This document shows positions 17,195-24,672 of a stretch of 30,165 bases of DNA, in pieces (position 1 is the first letter of the stretch; each line of letters begins with the position of its first letter). A program made the translations under genes and the position numbers. The notes beneath the pieces are model-generated. The model was not told the DNA's origin. It was given only the letters and a program-made list of their open reading frames with translations, and ran no database searches. The DNA comes from GCA-002840305 sp964609365 (GTDB taxonomy: Bacteria > Patescibacteriota > Patescibacteriia > Patescibacteriales > UBA12465): assembly GCA_964609365.1 (NCBI GenBank), contig CAZSRC010000006.1, forward strand, positions 1 through 30,165, written 5' to 3'.

Positions 17195-17536
17195 TTAATA
17201 AGATAAAAAATCTTCGATATTCATTTCTTCTATTTCTTTAAAAGATGAAGAAAAGCATTCCTTGATAACCTCTAACTGCTCCATAGTGGCACTTCTTTTT
17301 TTAAGTTTAGATTCCTTTTTTTTAATACTTTCATCTAATAGATAGCATTTTACTCCTTTATAAACCCAAAGTTTATTTCTGAATTTATTAATAATAAAAT
17401 TCTCTCCAATTAGCATTCCGACTTCATTATCAGAATTTTTCTTGTTTTTTTCTAGAGCATCTTTAAGGTCATTTTTAAAAGAACCACCTTCTACATAAAT
17501 GATAATATCATTTAGATTTTTTTGACAAATATTCAT
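17195..17536 (-). CDS. hypothetical small protein, second orphan unit
   Basis: 113 residues, soluble, Lys/Glu-rich, no known family. It begins with a possible beta strand region (NDIIIYVEGGSF), has the stretch IGENFIINKFRNKLWVYKG in the middle and a helical C-terminal third (MEQLEVIKECFSSSFKEIEE). A Shine-Dalgarno GGAG (17541-17544) lies just before the ATG, and an extended -10 promoter sits immediately upstream, overlapping the first codons of the divergent glycosyltransferase gene. It has its own terminator. Like the orphan at 10789-11139 it is a lone minus-strand gene with bacterial-consensus signals. Confidence 0.72.
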   Translation of the reverse strand: MNICQKNLNDIIIYVEGGSFKNDLKDALEKNKKNSDNEVGMLIGENFIINKFRNKLWVYKGVKCYLLDESIKKKESKLKKRSATMEQLEVIKECFSSSFKEIEEMNIEDFLSY

Positions 17537-17558
17537 TTTTCTCCTTTTTTTTATAATA

Positions 17559-17586
17559 ATTATAACAATTTTATGGAATTAGTCAA
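17559..17586 (-). promoter_or_regulatory. extended -10 promoter of the second orphan gene
   Basis: On the - strand: -35 TTGACT (17581-17586), 16-base spacer, TG-T-TATAAT with -10 at 17559-17564. It overlaps codons 1-5 of the divergent wecA-like gene. Leader length would be only about 15 bases, just enough for the Shine-Dalgarno site. Confidence 0.8.
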
Positions 17587-19138
17587 TACTAATATATTTT
17601 TTATAATATGCTTATCTATTTTTATTTCTGTTATTTTAACTTATTTAGTAAAAATATTAGCTTTAAAATTAGAAATAGTTGATAAGCCCGATTTTAATAG
17701 AAAAATTCATAAAAAACCAATTCCTTTAATGGGTGGATTAGCAGTTTTTTTATCTTTTTTCATTTTATTATTAATATTTAAAAAATATTTACTACTGGGA
17801 GATTTAAATTATCATCACTGGCTTGGTTTTTTTATTGGCGCTTTATTTCTTTTAATTGGTGGTCTTTTAGATGATAGATATAATCTTAGCCCAAAATGGC
17901 AGATTATCTGGCCAATTTTATCAGCTATTTCAGTTGTGATAGGTGGTGTTAGCATAGAAAAAATTAGCTCTCCTCTTGGTGGTTTTATTTTTTTCCCTTT
18001 TTGGCTTAGCTCTTTTATTATTTTTTTGTGGATACTCGGGATGACCTATACCACTAAGCTTTTGGATGGTTTAGATGGTCTTGCTTCTGGAGTATCAGCA
18101 ATTGGCGCTTTAATTATTTTTTTATTTACTATTAGTAGTAAATATTATCAACCAGATATTGCAATAGCCTCTCTTATTTTCTTTTGTGTTTTGTTGGGTT
18201 TTCTAATTTTTAATTTTAATCCAGCAAAAATATTTTTAGGAGAGAGCGGGTCATTGCTCTTGGGCTATATCTTGGCAGTTTTGGCAATTATTTCTGGCGG
18301 TAAAATAGCCATTGCACTTTTAGTTATTGGTCTTCCAGCTCTAGATGTTTTATGGACTATTATTCGTAGATTTATTTCTGGCAAGAATCCATTTAAACAT
18401 TCCGATCGAAAACATCTGCATCATAGATTAATAGATATTGGTTTTAGTCAAAAAAGGGCAGTATTATTTTTTTATATGATCTCAGGATTTTTTGGATTTA
18501 GTGGTCTTTTTTTACAGAGCAGGGGTAAGCTTTGGGCTCTTCTTTTTTTATTTTTTTTAATGATTCTAATAATTTTGTTTTTTTATTTTTTAGATAAAAA
18601 AAAGTTATTATTGCATGTTTGTTGCGCTCCTTGCGCAGATTATTTAATATTTAAAAAATTAATTAAAAAATATAAAATAACTTTATATTTTTGTAATTCT
18701 AATATTGATAGCCTAGAGGAGTATCATAAAAGATTAAATGAGGTTAAAAAAATGGCGACAGAATATAATTTGGGATTGGAAGTAGAAGATTATAATCATG
18801 GACCTTGGATAGAATCAATTAAGGGCTTAGAGTCAGAACGAGAGGGCTCTTGGCGTTGTTTTATTTGCTATAAAGATAGGTTAGAAAAAACTGTTAATTT
18901 AGCCAAAAAATTAGGTATAAATAATTTTTATACCAGTCTATTATGTAGCCCCTATAAAAACTCTAATAAAATAAAAGAAATATCTATTGATTTGGCTAAA
19001 TTAAATAATTTAAATTTTATTAATTTAGATTTTGATGTTTTTGAGTTTTCTAAAAAATCTATAAAATTTGCTAAAAACAAAAATTATTATTGTCAAAATT
19101 ATTGTGCCTGTGAGTTTTCTAAAAATCTAAAAAATTAG
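17573..19138 (+). CDS. WecA/TagO-like phosphoglycosyltransferase fused to epoxyqueuosine reductase QueH
   Basis: 521 residues from the ATG at 17573 (an ATG at 17522 would run through the divergent orphan's start). Residues ~1-343 form a polytopic UDP-sugar:undecaprenyl-phosphate transferase. It shows Asp100-Asp101 in LLDDRYNL, LDGLDGLASG (Asp165, Asp168), FLGESGS and HLHHRL at 281-286, the WecA/TagO rather than MraY pattern. This enzyme starts surface-glycan assembly on the membrane. From residue ~344 the chain becomes QueH: HVCCAPC (Cys350, 351, 354), EREGSWRCFICY (Cys429, 432) and NYCAC (Cys511, 513). QueH makes queuosine in tRNA from epoxyqueuosine. The two functions are unrelated. No ATG lies at the junction, so either it is a true fusion or a stop/frame was lost in assembly; internal TTG initiation is possible. 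Confidence 0.85.
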   Translation: MELVNTNIFFIICLSIFISVILTYLVKILALKLEIVDKPDFNRKIHKKPIPLMGGLAVFLSFFILLLIFKKYLLLGDLNYHHWLGFFIGALFLLIGGLLDDRYNLSPKWQIIWPILSAISVVIGGVSIEKISSPLGGFIFFPFWLSSFIIFLWILGMTYTTKLLDGLDGLASGVSAIGALIIFLFTISSKYYQPDIAIASLIFFCVLLGFLIFNFNPAKIFLGESGSLLLGYILAVLAIISGGKIAIALLVIGLPALDVLWTIIRRFISGKNPFKHSDRKHLHHRLIDIGFSQKRAVLFFYMISGFFGFSGLFLQSRGKLWALLFLFFLMILIILFFYFLDKKKLLLHVCCAPCADYLIFKKLIKKYKITLYFCNSNIDSLEEYHKRLNEVKKMATEYNLGLEVEDYNHGPWIESIKGLESEREGSWRCFICYKDRLEKTVNLAKKLGINNFYTSLLCSPYKNSNKIKEISIDLAKLNNLNFINLDFDVFEFSKKSIKFAKNKNYYCQNYCACEFSKNLKN

Positions 19139-19148
19139 ATTTTTCCTT
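19121..19148 (+). terminator. AT-rich hairpin terminator at the end of the wecA-queH gene
   Basis: A 10-bp perfect stem AAAAATCTAA/TTAGATTTTT with an AAAA loop overlaps the TAG stop. The stem is weak because it is nearly all A-T, so termination may be partial. Confidence 0.5.
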
Positions 19149-19155
19149 GTTTTTA

Positions 19156-19184
19156 TTGACTAAAATTAAAAAATAAGATACTAT
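19156..19184 (+). promoter_or_regulatory. sigma-70-type promoter of infB-rbfA-nrnA
   Basis: -35 TTGACT (19156-19161), 17-base spacer, -10 TACTAT (19179-19184). The predicted start of transcription is near 19191, about 32 bases before infB. Confidence 0.8.
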
Positions 19185-19222
19185 AAAATAGCTATATTAA
19201 TTATAAAATTATCTTAAAATAA

Positions 19223-21202
19223 ATGAATATTACAGAATTAGCTAGAGCTTTAAGGGTTTCCCCTTTTGAACTGCGTCAATTATTGCCACAAATGGGTTTT
19301 AATATTGGTCAAAAGGCTATTAAAGTGGATAAAATGATAGCTAAAAAAATTATTAAAAATTGGCCAATTTTTATGTCTCAAATAGAGAAACAAAGAATTG
19401 CCGAAGAAGCCTTAAAAAGAGAGCAGGAGAGTCTAGTAGAAAAAGAGATAAAAGTAGTAGAAATTGGTAAATTTATAGTTGTTAAAGAGTTGGCAGTATT
19501 AGCCGATATCCCAGTAAACAATGTCTTAAAAGAATTAATGAAAAATGGGGTTTTTGTATCCATGAATGAGAGAATAGATTTTGACTCCGCTGTAATTATT
19601 GGTTCTAGTTTAGGATTGGATGTTATTTTAAAGGAGAATAATGAAACGGGAAATGAAAAAAATAGAGAAGTCTTAAGTGATGCAATCAAAAAAGAAAAGG
19701 TAGTAGATTTGATCGCTAGACCACCAGTTATTGTTGTTATGGGTCATGTTGATCATGGTAAAACGAAGTTATTAGATTCTATTAGAAAGACCAATGTTGT
19801 TGCTGGTGAGTCCGGTGGTATAACTCAACATATTGGTGCTTATCAAGTTGTTAGAAAAAATCAAAAAATTACCTTTATTGATACTCCTGGTCATGAAGCT
19901 TTTACTGCTATGAGAAGTCGTGGTGCTAAGGTTGCTGATATTGCTATTTTGGTTGTTGCTGCCGATGATGGAGTTAAACTACAAACTGTAGAAGCTTTTA
20001 GAATAATAGAAGCATCAAAAATACCTTTTATAGTTGCAATTAATAAAATAGATAAAGAGGATGCTGACATAAACAGAACTAAGCANNNNNNNNNNCTTTC
20101 TAGTAAATTAAATATTATTCCAGAAGATTGGGGGGGCAAGACTGTTTGTGTCCCAGTTTCAGCTCTAGAGGGAATAGGGATAGATGATGTTTTGGATATG
20201 GTTTTACTTTCTTCTGAAATGGAATCAGAAAATTTAAAAGCAAACCCTAACTCTAGTGCGGTCGGGACGATTGTAGAGTCGAGCGTTGATAAAGGTGCTG
20301 GGTTAGTAGCAACTATATTAGTTCAAAATGGAACATTAAAAATTGGTGATCAGCTTTGTTTTAATGGTGTTATTTATGGAAAGGTTAAGGCCTTGAAAAA
20401 TTATAAAGGAGAATTAATTGATTCTGCCGATCCATCAATGCCGGCTAGAGTTCTAGGTTTAAAAATTTTACCAGAAGTTGGAGATATATTAGAAGTTGGT
20501 CATGGAGAAAAAATTAAAATTAAAAAAATCGCTTCAATGGCTAAATTAGACAAAAAATCTAGCTCTGGCTCTGAAATTGAAGATGATTCCTTAAAGTTAA
20601 ATTTAATTATTAAGGCTGATTTTCTTGGTTCTGCTGAGGCAATTGAAGAGTCTTTGATGAAGATTAATACAAAAAAAATAAAAGTAAAAATATTACATAA
20701 GGGCTTGGGAAATATTGCCGAAGGTGATGTGAAGAGAGCAGAAGATTCCGGGGCCCAAATTATTGGTTTTAATGTTAAATTACAAACTAAGGCTGAATAT
20801 TTAGTCAGGGAAAAAAATATAAAAGTTAATATCTTTAATATTATTTATGATTTAATTAAATACGTTAAGCAAGAAATGAAAGATATCTATAAGCCAGAAA
20901 TAGTTAGAAAAGATTTAGGAAAAATTAAAGTTTTGGCTATATTTAGAACAGAAAATGATTCCCAGATAATTGGCGGTAAAGTTATAGAAGGTATTGTTGA
21001 GAATAATGCAAATTTAGATATTTGGAGAGAGGATAGTTTTATTGATAAAGGAAAAATTGAAAAACTTCAATCTGGAAAACAGGATGTTAATATTGTTGAA
21101 GTTGGTCAAGAATGTGGAATAAAGTACCAGGGTAAGCCACTTATTCAAATTAATGATATTTTACATTTTTACAAAGATGAAGAGCTAGAAAGTGATTTTT
21201 AA
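19223..21202 (+). CDS. infB: translation initiation factor IF-2
   Basis: About 659 residues, short compared with proteobacterial IF-2 (~890) because the long linker is missing. Two IF2_N-type helical modules lie at about 1-60 and 85-140. The GTPase domain has G1 GHVDHGKT at 174-181, G3 DTPGHEAF, G4 NKID and the G5 SAL region. Domains II-IV follow to the C terminus with the usual IF-2 pattern (LNLIIKADFLGSAEAIEE). IF-2 places initiator tRNA on the ribosome. Four codons are unreadable because of the 10-base gap at 20086-20095; frame is kept across it, and the flanks NKIDKEDADINRTK and IIPEDWGG join as in homologues, so the gene is intact in nature. First gene of the infB-rbfA-nrnA operon. Confidence 0.96.
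   Translation: MNITELARALRVSPFELRQLLPQMGFNIGQKAIKVDKMIAKKIIKNWPIFMSQIEKQRIAEEALKREQESLVEKEIKVVEIGKFIVVKELAVLADIPVNNVLKELMKNGVFVSMNERIDFDSAVIIGSSLGLDVILKENNETGNEKNREVLSDAIKKEKVVDLIARPPVIVVMGHVDHGKTKLLDSIRKTNVVAGESGGITQHIGAYQVVRKNQKITFIDTPGHEAFTAMRSRGAKVADIAILVVAADDGVKLQTVEAFRIIEASKIPFIVAINKIDKEDADINRTKXXXXLSSKLNIIPEDWGGKTVCVPVSALEGIGIDDVLDMVLLSSEMESENLKANPNSSAVGTIVESSVDKGAGLVATILVQNGTLKIGDQLCFNGVIYGKVKALKNYKGELIDSADPSMPARVLGLKILPEVGDILEVGHGEKIKIKKIASMAKLDKKSSSGSEIEDDSLKLNLIIKADFLGSAEAIEESLMKINTKKIKVKILHKGLGNIAEGDVKRAEDSGAQIIGFNVKLQTKAEYLVREKNIKVNIFNIIYDLIKYVKQEMKDIYKPEIVRKDLGKIKVLAIFRTENDSQIIGGKVIEGIVENNANLDIWREDSFIDKGKIEKLQSGKQDVNIVEVGQECGIKYQGKPLIQINDILHFYKDEELESDF
20086..20095. other. 10-N assembly gap inside infB
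   Basis: Ten consecutive N. The length is probably a scaffolder placeholder: homologous IF-2 proteins suggest about two residues fewer between the flanks than the four codons shown. It marks the sequence as a draft assembly. Confidence 0.95.
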
Positions 21203-21205
21203 TAT

Positions 21206-21550
21206 ATGTCAAAAACTTCTCAACTTAATGAAATAATCAAAAATTCTTTAGCTGAAATCATAACAAATGAAATAGAGTTGAATAATTTTTTAATAACAAT
21301 TAGTAGGGTTGATTGCTCGGCCAATCTTTATTTAGCAAAAGTTTTTATTTCAGTTTTGCCAGATAATTTTTCTGGAACCGCATTAAAAAAATTAAGAAGC
21401 AAATCATCATTACTTTCTAAAATGTTAAAAACAAAGGCTAAATTAGTAAAAAACCCCCATTTAGAATGGAGTATTGATGAGGATTTAAAAAAGTTTTCAG
21501 AAATTAATGATATTTTAGATCAAATAAGAAAAGAAGAAGAATCCAATTAA
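21206..21550 (+). CDS. rbfA: ribosome-binding factor A
   Basis: 114 residues, normal for RbfA. The KH-like fold shows the family pattern: an N-terminal helix (LNEIIKNSLAEIITNEIE), a strand LITISRVDCSANLYLAKVFISV, and the C-terminal part VKNPHLEWSIDEDLKKFSEI with INDILDQI. RbfA binds 16S rRNA helix 1 and helps mature the 30S subunit. It starts three bases after the infB stop, the classic infB-rbfA pairing. No Shine-Dalgarno site, so translational coupling to infB is likely. Confidence 0.92.
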   Translation: MSKTSQLNEIIKNSLAEIITNEIELNNFLITISRVDCSANLYLAKVFISVLPDNFSGTALKKLRSKSSLLSKMLKTKAKLVKNPHLEWSIDEDLKKFSEINDILDQIRKEEESN

Positions 21551-21559
21551 TTTAATTCT

Positions 21560-22612
21560 ATGTTTTCAGATCAAGACATAACTAAGTTTAAAAATGCTTG
21601 GCATAAAATATATAATTCAAAAAAAATACTTTTGGTTTCTCACTTAAGTCCAGATGTTGATGCTTTATCATCACTCGGAGCCTTAATAGAAATATTAAAA
21701 AAATTAAATAAAAATTATCTAGCTTTTGCCGATGGAAAAAATGATAATTATTATTTTTTACCTAATGAAGAGGAAATTATTGGTGATAAAAGTAGGCTAA
21801 TTAGATTAACTGAGCTTTATTTAAATCAAGGTGAAAAAATTAAAGGAGAATTTTTATCTTTTTTCGATTTAATTATTATTGTTGATTGTGGTTCAATAGA
21901 GAGAACTTCTTTATCGGAAAATATTTATAATTTAAGAAGTTTAATGGCAGATACTTTTATTATTGAGCTTGATCATCATGTTCCCGTTAAATCTTATGCT
22001 GATATAGAAATAAAAATTCCACTTGCTTCAACGACTGAGCTTTTATACCACTTTGTTAATGTTAATGATATAGAAATAAATAAGGCCTTGGCCAATTGTT
22101 TATTAGCAGGAATTTTAACTGATACTGCTAATTTTTTATATCCCTCTGTTAGTAGCAAGACTCTTGAGATTGCCTCAGAATTAATGATTTTAGGTGCTCA
22201 ATTTCCCAAGCTATTGAATAATACTTGGAGAAATAAAAGCTTTTTTGAAATGAAGTTGTGGGGAATGGCCTTGGATAATTTGAAAATTAATAAAAAATAT
22301 TCTATAGCATTTTCCGTTTTAACTCATAAAGAGTTAAGTGATTTTAAAGAAAAATTTTCTTTTTGGAACAATGAGATTTTTGGTGATATTGTAGGTTTTT
22401 TAAGTAACTTATCAGAAGCTAATATTGTTATGTTTTTAAGAGAAGAGGAGCTAGGGAAGATCAAGGGGAGTTTAAGAGTTGGCTCTGTCGATACTGATAT
22501 AGATGTTACTAAACTAGCATCTGTTTTTGGTGGTGGTGGACATAAAAAGGCCTCTGGTTTTATGATTGATGGCCACTTAGTTAAAAAGGGTAATTCTTAT
22601 TTTATAGAATAG
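21560..22612 (+). CDS. nrnA: DHH-family phosphoesterase (nanoRNase/pAp phosphatase-like)
   Basis: 350 residues. DHH motifs in order: HLSPDVD at 28-34, IIIVDCGS, LDHH with Asp138-His139-His140, a helical middle with ILTDTANF, and the DHHA1 glycine motif FGGGGHKKASG near the C terminus. Such enzymes use Mn2+ to degrade 2-5 base RNA fragments and 3'-phosphoadenosine 5'-phosphate. It lies nine bases after rbfA; an infB-rbfA-nrnA order is common in bacteria. The substrate is inferred from family, since NrnA and related DHH enzymes are hard to separate by motif alone. Confidence 0.88.
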   Translation: MFSDQDITKFKNAWHKIYNSKKILLVSHLSPDVDALSSLGALIEILKKLNKNYLAFADGKNDNYYFLPNEEEIIGDKSRLIRLTELYLNQGEKIKGEFLSFFDLIIIVDCGSIERTSLSENIYNLRSLMADTFIIELDHHVPVKSYADIEIKIPLASTTELLYHFVNVNDIEINKALANCLLAGILTDTANFLYPSVSSKTLEIASELMILGAQFPKLLNNTWRNKSFFEMKLWGMALDNLKINKKYSIAFSVLTHKELSDFKEKFSFWNNEIFGDIVGFLSNLSEANIVMFLREEELGKIKGSLRVGSVDTDIDVTKLASVFGGGGHKKASGFMIDGHLVKKGNSYFIE

Positions 22613-22630
22613 TTTCCATTTTTATATTAA

Positions 22631-22666
22631 AAAAAGCCTTTCTTTTGAAAGGCTTTTATTTTTTCT
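22631..22666. terminator. bidirectional rho-independent terminator
   Basis: An 11-bp stem AAAAGCCTTTC/GAAAGGCTTTT with a TTTT loop has T runs on both sides. It ends the infB operon on the + strand and the lipoprotein gene on the - strand. Confidence 0.92.
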
Positions 22667-22680
22667 GAAAAGAAAAAAAC

Positions 22681-23919
22681 TTATAAGTTTTTTACTAACT
22701 CTCCAGAGTTTTGTTCATAGTACATAGAATTCGCCATGGATGAAGCGGGAACAAAATTTGCTCCAGTTCCGCTTCCATATTGAAATCTCATTTCACCCAT
22801 TGTTCCAGCGGGGATGTTTACTTGAAAATACTCATTGTTTATTGCCAAACTTGTTGCTGGCAATTCTGTATAAGACGTATTTCCAATTCTGTAACGGAAA
22901 GTTGGATTAACTATTGCAGATTTGAAATAGTGAATATAGCCACTATTTCGAACCTGATAGTTATTTGCTGGTCCATCACCCTGATTACCAGGTATTGGAA
23001 TAGATGCTCCTCCGGTTGACAACAAGAGAGTTCCATTATAAGTTCTAATTTCGTTTAAGTTTCCATTTACATGGAATCTAAAGCCAAAATAGTTAGAACT
23101 GTAATTATAAGGAATATTTCCTGCTGTGTACAATATTGAGGGAGGGCTTCCTGCTCCAGGGGTTAACCACATACCACCAGTGCTTCCATCATGAAAACCT
23201 GCGTTAAACTCAACATAAGTTTGGTTTACAGCTGGGAAGCTTAAGGTAAATCTCACGCTATCAGTCTCACTTGTAACAGCTTGATTTGTAGTAAATCCTT
23301 GGCCATTAATTCTAAATAAGTGAAACCAATTAGCGCTAGATTGCGCTTGGTATTCTCTTTTGGAAATTACCACTCCCACCGAAGCAGTTCCTCCTGACAC
23401 TTGTAATGAGTGTAAGCGAACTGGACTACATGGGTTTGGCAAGCCAGGATTGTTTCCATTTCCAGCTCCAGTAGCAATAACAGTAATATTGCTATAGGAG
23501 AAAGCTTGTCCAGCCAAATTTCCAGTTACACCCAAGGTGTAGGTTCCGGCCATTGCTGGTTTGAAATCAATACCATTTTCCGCTGTCGCGGATTGATAGA
23601 CGGTAACTCCATTTGAATTGCTTATGGTCCAAATACCCATAGCAATAGGATCTCCTGTTGCTGGGCTTAGCCAGAAACTGAAATAATAAGCAGTATCACC
23701 GCTTACGGTTTGGCCAGACGTAATAAGTCCTTTTTGCTGAATGCCATTCAAGGAAAAATGTAAACTTACATTTTTGTTTACTTGCTGTGGCTGTTCCGGT
23801 AAATTTGGCGCTGCCATGTCGTACTTTTTACAAGAACTCATGGTTATTACCAAAATTGATAAAATAAAGGCTACATATCCTACCCATAAAAACGATACTG
23901 GATTTTTAAACTTTTTCAT
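22681..23919 (-). CDS. secreted lipoprotein with beta-rich domains, probably acquired from Bacteroidota
   Basis: 412 residues. Basic start MKKFK, hydrophobic stretch to residue 26, then lipobox TMSSC with Cys30 followed by Lys-Lys, the SCKK form typical of Bacteroidota lipoproteins. A Pro-rich spacer follows, then an Ig/PKD-like domain (about 50-150) and Gly/Asn/Ser/Thr-rich beta segments to the end. No catalytic motif is recognised; it may be a surface-binding or adhesion protein. Hand counts of two 60-base stretches give 40-43% GC, against 23% in a stretch of the preceding gene, so transfer is likely. It has a Shine-Dalgarno AGGAG (23928-23932) eight bases before the ATG and a perfect consensus promoter. 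In a cell with one membrane it would be anchored on the outer face of the cytoplasmic membrane. Confidence 0.85.
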   Translation of the reverse strand: MKKFKNPVSFLWVGYVAFILSILVITMSSCKKYDMAAPNLPEQPQQVNKNVSLHFSLNGIQQKGLITSGQTVSGDTAYYFSFWLSPATGDPIAMGIWTISNSNGVTVYQSATAENGIDFKPAMAGTYTLGVTGNLAGQAFSYSNITVIATGAGNGNNPGLPNPCSPVRLHSLQVSGGTASVGVVISKREYQAQSSANWFHLFRINGQGFTTNQAVTSETDSVRFTLSFPAVNQTYVEFNAGFHDGSTGGMWLTPGAGSPPSILYTAGNIPYNYSSNYFGFRFHVNGNLNEIRTYNGTLLLSTGGASIPIPGNQGDGPANNYQVRNSGYIHYFKSAIVNPTFRYRIGNTSYTELPATSLAINNEYFQVNIPAGTMGEMRFQYGSGTGANFVPASSMANSMYYEQNSGELVKNL

Positions 23920-23927
23920 AATGAAAT

Positions 23928-23932
23928 CTCCT
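23928..23932 (-). promoter_or_regulatory. Shine-Dalgarno site of the lipoprotein gene
   Basis: AGGAG on the - strand, eight bases before the ATG; supports the chosen start. Confidence 0.8.
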
Positions 23933-23959
23933 ATTCTTTTGTTGTTAATAAACTTTTTC

Positions 23960-23978
23960 TATTAGCATTAAGCTAATA
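23960..23978 (-). promoter_or_regulatory. 7-bp inverted repeat at the lipoprotein transcription start
   Basis: TATTAGC, five bases, GCTAATA: a perfect inverted repeat located just after the -10 box, at about +1 to +17. It could be an operator, in the same position as CIRCE at clpB, or a 5'-end hairpin protecting the mRNA. Confidence 0.55.
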
Positions 23979-23982
23979 AATA

Positions 23983-24011
23983 ATTATATCATATATTTTA
24001 AATAATGTCAA
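23983..24011 (-). promoter_or_regulatory. perfect consensus sigma-70 promoter of the lipoprotein gene
   Basis: On the - strand: TTGACA (24006-24011), 17-base spacer, TATAAT (23983-23988), with TG one base upstream of the -10. Every consensus position matches. Predicted leader is about 57 bases. Confidence 0.92.
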
Positions 24012-24059
24012 TAGTTTTATGGAGAATACTATAGTTATATTACTTTTTGTTAATTTCTG

Positions 24060-24087
24060 TTGACTTATTTGTTTTTTTATATTAAAT
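24060..24087 (+). promoter_or_regulatory. candidate promoter of the secreted protein gene
   Basis: -35 TTGACT (24060-24065), 16-base spacer, weak -10 TTAAAT (24082-24087), 28 bases before the ATG. Weaker than the other promoters listed. Confidence 0.45.
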
Positions 24088-24115
24088 TTATTTATTACTT
24101 TAAAAAATAGTAATC

Positions 24116-24661
24116 ATGAAAAAGATTTTGTTTTTGTTCTTATTAGTTTTTTCCCTTTTTAAAGTCACTCTAGCACAAGAAGAGCTTTTTTATCTTGATA
24201 CTAATAGGTTTGAAATATTAGTAGAGTATAATTACTCAATAGAAGAAATCGCTATAAAAGATTCTCATAATTTTGCTAGTTTTCATATTAATTCTAAAAA
24301 CTTTCCAAAATTAGAAAATAGGGATAGCGAAGAATTAATTTCACCTAGGATTATTAAATTTGAAAAAGCTATTAAAACTGAGGATTTATTGTTCATTTTA
24401 GAGGAAAATTATTTTAGGCCAGCTAATATTTTTGAACTATTGGCTTTTTCTAAAAAATACAAGAATTATCAACTAATGTTTCCGATTGTCTCTCTGGGAT
24501 CTTCGTTCTTTGGAGACAAGGGAAGACCCCTCGTTCCAATTATTAGCGTCAATATCCTAAAGAGAGGTGTTTACACTGTCTTTAGTGATAAGGTTTGGAG
24601 TAATAATTATGGATTTTTAGTTGTTCCAATTAAAAAAACAGAAGCCTCATTATTAAAATGA
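24116..24661 (+). CDS. secreted protein of unknown function
   Basis: 181 residues. A clear signal peptide (KK, then LFLFLLVFSLFKVTLA, cleavage likely before QEE near residue 21) leads to a mixed alpha/beta domain. The middle stretch YFRPANIFELLAFSKKYKNY, followed by FPIVSLGSSF, resembles a conserved element I associate with exported hypothetical proteins of Patescibacteria; no function is known to me. It is the only gene here ending in TGA, and its last codons lie inside a terminator hairpin shared with trmD. It is divergent from the lipoprotein gene, so the two exported proteins share a 196-bp control region. Confidence 0.8.
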   Translation: MKKILFLFLLVFSLFKVTLAQEELFYLDTNRFEILVEYNYSIEEIAIKDSHNFASFHINSKNFPKLENRDSEELISPRIIKFEKAIKTEDLLFILEENYFRPANIFELLAFSKKYKNYQLMFPIVSLGSSFFGDKGRPLVPIISVNILKRGVYTVFSDKVWSNNYGFLVVPIKKTEASLLK

Positions 24662-24672
24662 GGCTTTTTTAA
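24642..24672. terminator. bidirectional terminator inside two overlapping coding ends
   Basis: Stem AAGCCTCAT/ATGAGGCTT with a seven-base loop; T run downstream on the + strand and a T-rich stretch on the - strand. The last codons and stops of both the secreted protein gene and trmD lie within it; the genes overlap tail to tail by nine bases. Confidence 0.85.

Noticed and set aside
17522..17557. TTGACA at 17522 with TATAAT at 17552 as promoter for the wecA-queH gene
   Set aside because: The spacer is 24 bases, too long for sigma-70; no better site was found, so the promoter of this gene is left open.
20086..20095. infB as a broken gene
   Set aside because: The interruption is ten N, not a stop or frameshift; conserved IF-2 sequence continues in frame on both sides.
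22780..23965. Two short + strand frames opposite the lipoprotein gene
   Set aside because: The - strand frame has signal peptide, lipobox, Shine-Dalgarno, promoter and terminator; the + frames have none.
24659..24661. Possible TGA recoding, as in Gracilibacteria or SR1
   Set aside because: Known proteins in the window have normal length with TGA read as stop, and the one terminal TGA lies in a terminator hairpin; no in-frame TGA is needed to complete any gene.
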